Below are positions 8,407 to 17,738 of a DNA stretch of 64,000 bases, one piece after another (position 1 is the first letter of the stretch; each line of letters starts with the position of its first letter). The translations under genes were made by a program, and so were the position numbers. This stretch comes from Streptomyces lacrimifluminis (GTDB lineage Bacteria; Actinomycetota; Actinomycetes; Streptomycetales; Streptomycetaceae): positions 186,001 to 250,000 of the forward strand of contig NZ_BMMU01000009.1 in the NCBI RefSeq assembly GCF_014646095.1, given 5' to 3'. Under the pieces are notes generated by a model. The model did not search any database. It was not told where the DNA came from and saw only the letters and a list, made by a program, of their open reading frames with translations.

Positions 8407-9855
8407 GTGTCCAAATCGCCGGTGAGAGCACAGGCCAAGGGGGCTGAGCGGGTGGCCCCGGAGGGTGATTCCGCTGTGGGCGAACAGGGCGCGGGCGGGG
8501 GTCGGAATGCGGAGAAAGCGGCAGAGGTGATGTCGGTGGAGAAAGCCGCCAAGAAGGTGACCGGAACGGCCGAGGCGGGTGGGACGGACGTGAAGGGCAC
8601 CCCGGAGGAGCGGGCCGCGCGGCCGGGCGCGCCGGTGAAGAAGGCCACGCCGGTGAAGAGGGCTGCCTCCGCGGCGGCGAAGAAGCCGGCTGTGTCGAAG
8701 GAAGCCGCGGCGAAGGAAGCGGCGAAGGGGCCGGCCGCGACGGAGAAGGCCGCGAAGGAGTCGGCCGCGACGGAGAAGGCCGTGGCGAAGGAAGCTGCGA
8801 CGAAGAAGACCGCGCCCAAGAGGGCCGCCCCTGCGAAGTCGGCCGCGAGCAAGAAGGCCGCCCCTGCGAAGTCGGCTGCCACCAAGCCCGCCTCCAAGAC
8901 CGTCGTTTCCAGAACCGCCGCCTCCAAGGCTGCCCCTTCCAAAACCGCCGCCTCCAAGGCTGCCGTTGCCAAGGCCGTCGGCCCGAAAGCCGCTTCCCAG
9001 GGCGCTGCCTCGAAGCCCGCTTCCCAGGGCGCTGCCTCGAAGCCCGCTTCCCAGGCCGCCGCCGCTCCGAAGCCGGCCCGCAACGAGTCGCCCACCGCGC
9101 TCGTCCGGCGTGCCCGCCGAATCGACCGCGAGCTCGCCGAGGTCTATCCGTACGCCCATCCCGAGCTGGACTTCGAGAACTCCTTCCAACTGCTCGTGGC
9201 CACGGTCCTGTCCGCCCAGACCACCGACCTGAGGGTCAACCAGACGACCCCCGCCCTCTTCGCCAAGTACCCCACTCCCGAGGACCTGGCCGCCGCCAAC
9301 CCCGAGGAGGTCGAGGAGATTCTGCGCCCGACCGGCTTCTTCCGGGCGAAGACCAGGTCTGTCATAGGTCTGTCCAAGGCTCTGTCGGAGGAGTTCGGCG
9401 GCGAGGTGCCCGGCCGCCTCGAAGACCTCGTCAAACTGCCCGGTGTGGGCCGCAAGACGGCCTTCGTGGTGCTCGGCAACGCCTTCGGGCGCCCCGGCAT
9501 CACCGTGGACACGCACTTCCAGCGGCTCGTGCACCGCTGGCAGTGGACGGCGGAGAAGGACCCGGACAAGATCGAGACCGCCGTCGGCGCGCTCTTCCCC
9601 AAGAGCGACTGGACGATGCTCTCGCACCACGTGATCTTCCACGGCCGCCGTATCTGCCACGCCCGCAAGCCCGCCTGCGGCGCCTGCCCGCTCGCCCCGC
9701 TCTGCCCGGCGTACGGGGAGGGCGAGACGGATCCGGAGAAGGCGCGAAAGCTCCTCAAGTACGAGAAGGGCGGCTTCCCCGGCCAGCGGCTGAACCCGCC
9801 GCAGGCGTACCTCGACGCGGGCGGCATCCCGGCTCCGCCGCTGGCGGCCGGATGA
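8407..9855 (+). CDS. nth: Endonuclease III with long Lys/Ala/Pro-rich N-terminal tail
   Basis: A 482-residue DNA glycosylase/AP lyase of base-excision repair. The catalytic domain starts near residue 222. It has the helix-hairpin-helix LPGVGRKTA with the Schiff-base lysine K350 and the catalytic aspartate D368 in VDTHF, 18 residues later as in E. coli Nth. The [4Fe-4S] loop C-x6-C-x2-C-x5-C follows (CHARKPACGACPLAPLC). The first 220 residues are low-complexity Ala, Lys, Pro and Ser, resembling histone H1 tails, and roughly double the usual size. The GTG at 8407 is the farthest credible start; a later start is possible because the tail is not conserved. The next gene overlaps its stop. Confidence 0.93.
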   Translation: MSKSPVRAQAKGAERVAPEGDSAVGEQGAGGGRNAEKAAEVMSVEKAAKKVTGTAEAGGTDVKGTPEERAARPGAPVKKATPVKRAASAAAKKPAVSKEAAAKEAAKGPAATEKAAKESAATEKAVAKEAATKKTAPKRAAPAKSAASKKAAPAKSAATKPASKTVVSRTAASKAAPSKTAASKAAVAKAVGPKAASQGAASKPASQGAASKPASQAAAAPKPARNESPTALVRRARRIDRELAEVYPYAHPELDFENSFQLLVATVLSAQTTDLRVNQTTPALFAKYPTPEDLAAANPEEVEEILRPTGFFRAKTRSVIGLSKALSEEFGGEVPGRLEDLVKLPGVGRKTAFVVLGNAFGRPGITVDTHFQRLVHRWQWTAEKDPDKIETAVGALFPKSDWTMLSHHVIFHGRRICHARKPACGACPLAPLCPAYGEGETDPEKARKLLKYEKGGFPGQRLNPPQAYLDAGGIPAPPLAAG

Positions 9856-10715
9856 GGCCCGGTGCGATGCCCGGTGCGATGCCCGGTGCGATGCCCGGGA
9901 GCCGTCCGGCATCGACGGAACCGATCGACGGAACCAACATGGCAGCCGCAGGCGTTGGAAGCAGCAGAACGGGGGTGGCGGTGACGCGCGCGAGCAACAC
10001 ACAGGGCGGCGAGGCGACAATCAGCAAGGACGGCCTGCCCGGCTGGCTCGATCCGGTGGTGCACGCCGTCGAGACGGTCGAGCCGCTGCAGCTGAGCCGT
10101 TTCCTGCCGCCCGAGGACGGCGCCGGCCGCCAGTCGGCCGTACTGATCCTCTTCGGAGAGGGCGAGAGGAAGGCCGGAAGCGGCGGCGACGGCGGTGATG
10201 GCGGCGGCGGGCCAGAGCTGCTGCTCATGGAGCGGGCCAGTTCGCTGCGCTCCCACGCCGGTCAGCCCTCCTTCCCGGGCGGGGCCCTCGATCCCGAGGA
10301 CGGCGATCCGCAGGGCGACGGCCCGTTGCGGGCCGCGCTGCGCGAGGCCGAGGAGGAGACGGGGCTCGATCCGTCCGGCGTCCAGCTCTTCGGCGTCCTG
10401 CCCAAGCTCTACATCCCGGTGAGCGGCTTCGTCGTCACGCCCGTGCTGGGCTGGTGGCGCGAGCCGACACCGGTCGGGGTCGTCGACCCGAACGAGACGG
10501 CCCGGGTCTTCACGGTCCCCGTGGCGGATCTCACGGATCCGGCCAACCGTGCGACCGCCGTGCACCCAAGTGGCCACAAGGGTCCGGCATTTATGGTCGA
10601 ATCGGCCCTCGTGTGGGGCTTCACGGCCGGGATCATCGACCGCCTGATGCACTACTCGGGCTGGGAGCGCCCGTGGGACAGGAACAAGCAGGTCCCGCTG
10701 GACTGGCGCGCGTGA
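9852..10715 (+). CDS. NUDIX hydrolase, CoA-pyrophosphatase type
   Basis: A 287-residue NUDIX protein of the NudL/CoA diphosphatase type: the UPF0035 lead-in RSHAGQPSFPGGALDPEDGD is followed by the NUDIX helix RAALREAEEETGL. The start used is the ATG overlapping the nth stop (ATGA). The first 12 codons then come from three copies of a 12-base repeat giving M-P-G-A periodicity, so the real start could be further in, for example the ATG at 9939. A Gly/Asp-rich insertion lies before the NUDIX box. It is cotranscribed with nth and the MarP-like protease. Confidence 0.86.
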   Translation: MRPGAMPGAMPGAMPGSRPASTEPIDGTNMAAAGVGSSRTGVAVTRASNTQGGEATISKDGLPGWLDPVVHAVETVEPLQLSRFLPPEDGAGRQSAVLILFGEGERKAGSGGDGGDGGGGPELLLMERASSLRSHAGQPSFPGGALDPEDGDPQGDGPLRAALREAEEETGLDPSGVQLFGVLPKLYIPVSGFVVTPVLGWWREPTPVGVVDPNETARVFTVPVADLTDPANRATAVHPSGHKGPAFMVESALVWGFTAGIIDRLMHYSGWERPWDRNKQVPLDWRA

Positions 10716-10719
10716 CAGG

Positions 10720-11928
10720 GTGGCCCTTGTGAACGTGCTGGACATCTTGTTGCTGGTCGCCGCCGTGTGGTTCGCGATCGTGGGCTACCGACAGGGGTTC
10801 GTCGTCGGCATCCTGTCGGTGATCGGCTTCCTGGGCGGTGGGCTCGTCGCCGTCTATCTGCTGCCCGTCGTCTGGGACGGCGTGACCGACGAGGCCGAGG
10901 TGAGCACGACCGCCGCCGTCGCCGCGGTCGTCATCGTGATCGTCTGCGCCTCCGTCGGCCAGGCCCTGACCACTCACCTCGGCAACAAACTGCGCCGGTT
11001 CATCACCTGGTCGCCGGCCCGTGCCCTCGACGCGACCGGCGGGGCCCTCGTCAACGTGGTCGCGATGCTCCTGGTCGCCTGGCTGATCGGCGCCGCCCTC
11101 GCGCAGACCACGATGCCCACGGTGGGCAAGGAGGTCCGCGGCTCCAAGGTGCTGGCAGGGGTGCAGGAGGTGCTGCCCTCGGACGCGGACACCTGGTTCA
11201 AGGACTTCACCTCGGTCCTCGCGCAGAACGGCTTCCCCCAGGTCTTCAGCCCGTTCTCCGAGGAGCCCATCAAGGACGTCGATCCGCCCGACCCCGCGCT
11301 CGCCAACAGCGCGGTCGCCGTGAACGCCCAGCGGTCCATCGTCAAGGTCGTAGGCACCGCCCAGAGCTGCGGCAAGGTCCTGGAGGGCACCGGCTTCGTC
11401 TTCGGCCAGCGGCGCGTGATGACCAACGCGCACGTGGTCGGGGGCGTCGACGAGCCCACCGTCCAGATAGGCGGCGAGGGCAGGAAGTACGACGCGACGA
11501 TCGTCCTCTACGACTGGGAGCGCGACATCGCCGTACTCGACGTACCCGATCTGCGCGCGCCCGTGCTGGAGTTCACGACCGCGGACGCGAGCAGCGGGAA
11601 GAGCGCGATCGTCGCCGGCTTCCCGGAGAACGGCTCGTACGACGTCCGTCCCGCGCGCGTGCGAGGTCGCATCACGGCCAGCGGCCCGGACATCTACCAC
11701 CGCGGCACGGTCCGCCGCGATGTCTACTCCCTGTTCGCGACCGTCCGTCAGGGCAACTCGGGAGGCCCGCTGCTCACGCCCGACGGCAAGGTGTACGGCG
11801 TGATCTTCGCGAAGTCCCGCGACGACTCGGACACCGGTTACGCGCTCACGGCGGACGAGATCCAGGAGGACATCGCCCGGGGGCGCACCGCCAGCCAGCA
11901 GGTGGACAGCGACAGCTGCGCGCTCTGA
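10720..11928 (+). CDS. MarP-like membrane serine protease
   Basis: A 402-residue protein with four N-terminal hydrophobic segments (residues about 5-50, 66-85 and 112-130), typical of the CvpA-like anchor of MarP, followed by an extracytoplasmic trypsin-like protease domain. The catalytic triad reads H238 (TNAHVVGG), D269 (RDIAVLDV) and S347 (GNSGGPL). Two cysteines (near residues 217 and 400) could form the disulfide found in MarP. MarP protects mycobacteria from acid and oxidative stress; the role in Streptomyces is not established. GTG 10720 and GTG 10729 are both possible starts. The gene is the last of the nth operon. Confidence 0.9.
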   Translation: MALVNVLDILLLVAAVWFAIVGYRQGFVVGILSVIGFLGGGLVAVYLLPVVWDGVTDEAEVSTTAAVAAVVIVIVCASVGQALTTHLGNKLRRFITWSPARALDATGGALVNVVAMLLVAWLIGAALAQTTMPTVGKEVRGSKVLAGVQEVLPSDADTWFKDFTSVLAQNGFPQVFSPFSEEPIKDVDPPDPALANSAVAVNAQRSIVKVVGTAQSCGKVLEGTGFVFGQRRVMTNAHVVGGVDEPTVQIGGEGRKYDATIVLYDWERDIAVLDVPDLRAPVLEFTTADASSGKSAIVAGFPENGSYDVRPARVRGRITASGPDIYHRGTVRRDVYSLFATVRQGNSGGPLLTPDGKVYGVIFAKSRDDSDTGYALTADEIQEDIARGRTASQQVDSDSCAL

Positions 11929-12342
11929 GCGGCCCTCTCCGGGCGGATCCCCTACGGACGAGTCCCGTACGGACGACTCCCGTACGGCGAGTCCCGTACG
12001 GGGTTCAGGGACGGGGGTGGCGCAGGCGCATCGAGACCCAGCGGGCTCGACGGCGCAGGATGCGCGGGATTCCCACCTTCAGATCGGTCCCCGCGAGGTG
12101 CGGGGAACCTCCTTGGTGGGAGCTCAGACCGTGGCCCGAGCGGCGATTGCGTGCTGCGTCACTGTAGTCGTGCGTCCAGCCCATACCCCGACGTCTGCCC
12201 CTGCCCCAAGGTCGATAACCGCCCCATGGGCCCCCAATTGGCGTATGCGCCGGGCAATTGGCTGTTCGTAGTACAGCTGTTCCCGTCCTGGCCCGTTCTC
12301 GGGTGCTGGGCGCGCCGGCACGCCGTCACCGGTCCCGTCGCC
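11929..12342. other. Intergenic region between convergent genes
   Basis: This 414-base stretch separates the protease gene from the leftward hydrolase gene. It begins with three imperfect copies of a TCCCGTACGG-containing unit (about 11960-12001), each able to pair with its neighbour, which may serve as the terminator. The rest shows open frames on both strands, but none has a ribosome site or recognisable protein. I see no gene. Confidence 0.6.
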
Positions 12343-13323
12343 TCACCGGTCCGGTTCGGGATCCTTGAGCCAGTTGATCAGCTCGGAGGAGAAAGCCGCG
12401 GGGTCCTCCTCGTGCGGGAAGTGTCCCAGCCCGTCGAACAGGCGCCAGCGGTACGGCGCTTCGACGTACTCCCCGGAGCCGGCCGCGCTGCGTGTGCGCA
12501 GTACCGGATCGAGTGAGCCGTGCAGATGGAGCGTCGGCACCCGCACCGGCCGCTTCATGCGCCGGTTGAACTGGATGCCGTCCGGACGGGCCATCGAGCG
12601 GACCATCCAGCGGTACGGCTCGATCGCGCAGTGCGCGGTGGACGGGATGCACATGGCCCTGCGGTACGTCTCCACCGCCTCGTCGTCGGGCAGCCGCGGC
12701 CCCGACCAGTCCCGGATCAGCCGCCCTACGAGCGCCCCGTCGTCCGCGATGAGCTGCCGCTCGGGGAACCAGGGCCGCTGGAACCCCCAGATGTAGGACC
12801 CGGCGGCCGTCTGCTTGACGTCGGAGAGCATCGCCGAGCGCCAGCGCCGGGGGTGGGGCATCGAGGCGACCACGAGCCGCCGTACCAGCTTGGGGCGCAT
12901 CACCGCGGCCGTCCACGCCAGGTATCCGCCCAGGTCGTGGCCGACCAGCGCGGCATCGGGCTCGCCCAGGGACCGGACGACGCCCGTGATGTCGAGGGCG
13001 AGGTTGGCGGGGTCGTAACCCCGGGGAGTACGGTCGCTGCCGCCCACGCCCCGCAGGTCCATGGCGACGGCCCGGAATCCCGCGTCCGCGAGGGCGGTCA
13101 GCTGGTGCCGCCACGTCCACCAGAACTGCGGGAACCCGTGTACGAGCATGACCAGTGGCCCGTCGCCCACTTCGGCGATGTGGAACCGGGCGCCGTTCGC
13201 GGCGACATCCCGGTGGATCACCTCGCGCCCGCCGGGAAGGCCGAGCCGTACGGCCGAGGCGGGGTGCGACGATGAGGGCTGGGTGGATGCGGGGTGCGCC
13301 GAGGGTGTGGCGGGGTCCGTCAT
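12343..13323 (-). CDS. Alpha/beta hydrolase, epoxide hydrolase-like
   Basis: A 326-residue alpha/beta hydrolase. The oxyanion motif HGFPQFWWTWR near residue 95 and the nucleophile elbow VGHDLGG (D130) put an aspartate at the nucleophile position, as in epoxide hydrolases and haloalkane dehalogenases. The acid is likely the Asp in LHGSLDP and the base the His in DGLGHFPHEE. Cap-domain residues WGFQRPWF fit epoxide hydrolases. No signal peptide. Its start overlaps the stop of the Holin-X-like gene (ATGA), placing it at the end of a leftward operon behind nhaA. Confidence 0.85.
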   Translation of the reverse strand: MTDPATPSAHPASTQPSSSHPASAVRLGLPGGREVIHRDVAANGARFHIAEVGDGPLVMLVHGFPQFWWTWRHQLTALADAGFRAVAMDLRGVGGSDRTPRGYDPANLALDITGVVRSLGEPDAALVGHDLGGYLAWTAAVMRPKLVRRLVVASMPHPRRWRSAMLSDVKQTAAGSYIWGFQRPWFPERQLIADDGALVGRLIRDWSGPRLPDDEAVETYRRAMCIPSTAHCAIEPYRWMVRSMARPDGIQFNRRMKRPVRVPTLHLHGSLDPVLRTRSAAGSGEYVEAPYRWRLFDGLGHFPHEEDPAAFSSELINWLKDPEPDR

Positions 13324-13796
13324 GAGGACGAGCGTGCCACAACCTCGACCGCGTCACTTACCGGGGCGGGCCGGGGGTGCGGCTTGGCATTCTGGAGAAC
13401 GCCCGCCGTCTCCTTCATGGACGCGGCCACCTTCTGCGGGCCCTTGCTCCGCTTGGCCTTCTTCGCGAAGACGACGCCGACCAGCACCAGGAGCACGGCG
13501 AGGAGGACGTTCGCGGCGAACGACAGCAGGAAGCAGACCGCGAGGTTCCAGTCGCTCCAGGTCCGAATGGCGTACGCCAGTGCGAAGTTGAGCATCGGCA
13601 GGGAGAACAGCAGTACGGCGGCGGCCACCGTGAACGCGCCGCCGCTCGTCGCGCCGCGCTTCACGTCCTGCTTGAGCTGTGCTTTCGCCAGCGCGATCTC
13701 GTCGTGCACCAGCGCGGACATCTCGGTCGTCGCCGAGGCGAACAACTGGCCGATGCTGCGTTCGGCGCCGACCGGGCTGCCGTCGGGTGCGCTCAT
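13320..13796 (-). CDS. Holin-X family (phage holin-like) membrane protein
   Basis: A 158-residue protein with an amphipathic N terminus (GQLFASATTEMSALVHDEIALAKAQLKQD) and two membrane segments (about residues 53-78 and 85-110) followed by a basic tail. This matches the actinobacterial Holin-X family, which is chromosomal and not evidence of a prophage. ATG 13796 is supported by an AGGGAG site seven bases upstream; the longer open frame to 13943 is rejected. It sits between nhaA and the hydrolase in one transcription direction. Function is unknown. Confidence 0.85.
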   Translation of the reverse strand: MSAPDGSPVGAERSIGQLFASATTEMSALVHDEIALAKAQLKQDVKRGATSGGAFTVAAAVLLFSLPMLNFALAYAIRTWSDWNLAVCFLLSFAANVLLAVLLVLVGVVFAKKAKRSKGPQKVAASMKETAGVLQNAKPHPRPAPVSDAVEVVARSSS

Positions 13797-13893
13797 CGAG
13801 ATCTCCCTGTTGTCTTGGTCGTCTTGCTCGGATGTCTGAACGTACGTGCTCGGTGTCCGTACCTGACCACGTGTCTGACGTCTACGTGTCAGA

Positions 13894-15345
13894 TCATGCC
13901 GGACCGTCACCCTCGTCGCCCGCCCCGCCCACCACTTCGGCAAGCCGGTCCCGCTCGGCGGCCTCCAACTCGGCGGCCTTGAGCCCGGCGATGCGCCGGT
14001 GTTCTGCCGCCTTCCCCTCGTAGATGTCGGCCATGCGCAGGTGGTACGCCGGATCGTGCTCCTCGTAGACGTCGGGGATGCCGTCGAGGTCGTCGTCCCG
14101 CTCCTCCGCCTCCCACAGCCTGCGGTACCTGGCGTTCCGTACCTTCAGCAGCACGGTCGCGGTCAGCGCGGCGATGAGGGAGCCGGCCAGTACCGCGGCC
14201 TTGACCCCGTCGGTGAGCGCGGGGTCGCCATCGAACGCGAGTTCACCGATCAGCAGCGAGACGGTGAACCCGATCCCGGCGAGCGAGGCGACGGCGAAGA
14301 CGTCGGCCCAGGCGAGATCGTCGCTGAGGGAGGCGCGGGTGAAACGTGCAGTCAGCCAGGTCCCACCGAAGATCCCGAGGGTCTTCCCGACGACGAGCCC
14401 GAGCACGACCCCGAGCGTCTCGGGCTCCGTGAAGACATCCCCCAGCACCCCGCCGGACACCGAGACACCCGCGCTGAACAGGGCGAACAACGGCACGGCG
14501 AGCCCGGCCGACAGGGGCCGCACCAGATGCTCGACGTACTCGCCGGGCGAACGCTTCTCCCCCTCCTCGGTCCGGGTCGTGCACCGCAGCATCAGGCCCA
14601 TCGAGACACCGGCGATGGTGGCGTGGATGCCGCTGTTGTACATCAGCCCCCAGATGACGAGCGCGAGCGGAACGTACACGTACCACCCGCGTACGCCCTT
14701 GCGCAGCAGCAGCCAGAAGACGGCGAGTCCGACGACCGCGCCGCCGAGCGCGGCGAAGTTCAGGCCGTCGGTGAAGAAGACAGCGATGATCAGGATGGCG
14801 AAGAGGTCGTCGACGACGGCGAGTGTGAGCAGGAACGCGCGCAGGGCGTTCGGCAGGGACGTGCCGATGACGGCGAGCACGGCGAGCGCGAAGGCGATGT
14901 CGGTGGCCGTGGGCACGGCCCAGCCGGCGAGCGAACCGCCGCCGGTGACGTTGGTGAGCGTGTAGACGAGCGCCGGTACGGCCATTCCGCACAGGGCGGC
15001 GACGACGGGCAGCGCGGCTGCCCTGGGGTCGCGCAGATCACCGGCGACGAGTTCGCGCTTGAGTTCGATGCCGGCGACGAAGAAGAAGACGGCCAGCAGC
15101 CCGTCGGCGGCCCAGTGTTGGAGGGAGAGGTCGAGCCCGAGGGCGGCGGGCCCGACGTGGAAGTCGAGGACCGCCTCGTAGCTGTCCCTGATCGGAGTGT
15201 TCGCCCAGATCAGCGCGGCGATCGCGGCGACGAGCAGCAGCACCCCGCCGACGGTCTCGGTCCGCAGGGCGTCCGCGACGTACGTCCGCTCGGGCAGAGA
15301 CAGCCGGCCGAGGAGCTTGCGGCTGGCGGTGCGGGGGGTGGCCAC
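13894..15345 (-). CDS. nhaA: Na+/H+ antiporter NhaA
   Basis: A 483-residue NhaA-type antiporter with about twelve membrane segments. Hallmarks are FFFVAGIELKRELVAGDL, PTATDIAFALAVLA and LAVVDDLFAIL, which holds the adjacent aspartates corresponding to the ion-binding D163/D164 of E. coli NhaA. The last 75 residues form a charged cytoplasmic tail not present in the E. coli protein. The start is GTG 15345 with GGAGGA eight bases upstream; the open frame to 15405 has no site. It heads a leftward operon with Holin-X and the hydrolase. Confidence 0.93.
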   Translation of the reverse strand: MATPRTASRKLLGRLSLPERTYVADALRTETVGGVLLLVAAIAALIWANTPIRDSYEAVLDFHVGPAALGLDLSLQHWAADGLLAVFFFVAGIELKRELVAGDLRDPRAAALPVVAALCGMAVPALVYTLTNVTGGGSLAGWAVPTATDIAFALAVLAVIGTSLPNALRAFLLTLAVVDDLFAILIIAVFFTDGLNFAALGGAVVGLAVFWLLLRKGVRGWYVYVPLALVIWGLMYNSGIHATIAGVSMGLMLRCTTRTEEGEKRSPGEYVEHLVRPLSAGLAVPLFALFSAGVSVSGGVLGDVFTEPETLGVVLGLVVGKTLGIFGGTWLTARFTRASLSDDLAWADVFAVASLAGIGFTVSLLIGELAFDGDPALTDGVKAAVLAGSLIAALTATVLLKVRNARYRRLWEAEERDDDLDGIPDVYEEHDPAYHLRMADIYEGKAAEHRRIAGLKAAELEAAERDRLAEVVGGAGDEGDGPA

Positions 15346-15545
15346 GGGGATTCCTCCGGTCGGTGGGCAGCACAAAACGCCTGCCGACCAGACTTCCCGG
15401 CGCACCTTGTCGATCCTCGCGGATCCTGTCGCGTTGTTGACGCGATCCCCAGCCTACTCAAGGTGCGCGGGTTGTGTCGTCCGGAGGAACCCTCCAGTCC
15501 CTCTAGTCGATGTCCTGCCGTCTCTTGTCGGTCTCCGGTCCTCTT

Positions 15546-17501
<1,956 letters not shown>

Positions 17502-17738
17502 GACATCTCCCTTTCCCAGGGTGTCCGTTGTGTCCCAGGCCACAGCTCATCAGACCGGGGGCCAGCTGACAAGGGCCGACGGAAAATTGGTTTAGACCTT
17601 TAGATCCGGAGATCTCCAGGCCGGTCCGTCCCGTCGGCGCGCCTCTTCGTGAGGGGGACAACCAAGGTCACGTACACGACGGTCGCCCGGTTCACCCGTC
17701 CACCCTGTTCGGGCTCCCTTGAACTCCTTCGGCCTTGC

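Noticed and set aside
8203..10020. Extension of crp to an 830-residue protein
   Set aside because: The upstream part is the antisense of nth and Arg/Leu/Gly-rich low complexity; GTG 8202 with its ribosome site gives the known 224-residue protein.
12017..12321. Small frames between the protease and hydrolase genes
   Set aside because: No ribosome sites, no family resemblance, and overlapping frames on both strands as expected from GC-rich DNA.
13320..13796. Holin-like gene as sign of a prophage
   Set aside because: Holin-X proteins are ordinary chromosomal genes in actinobacteria and no other phage gene is nearby.
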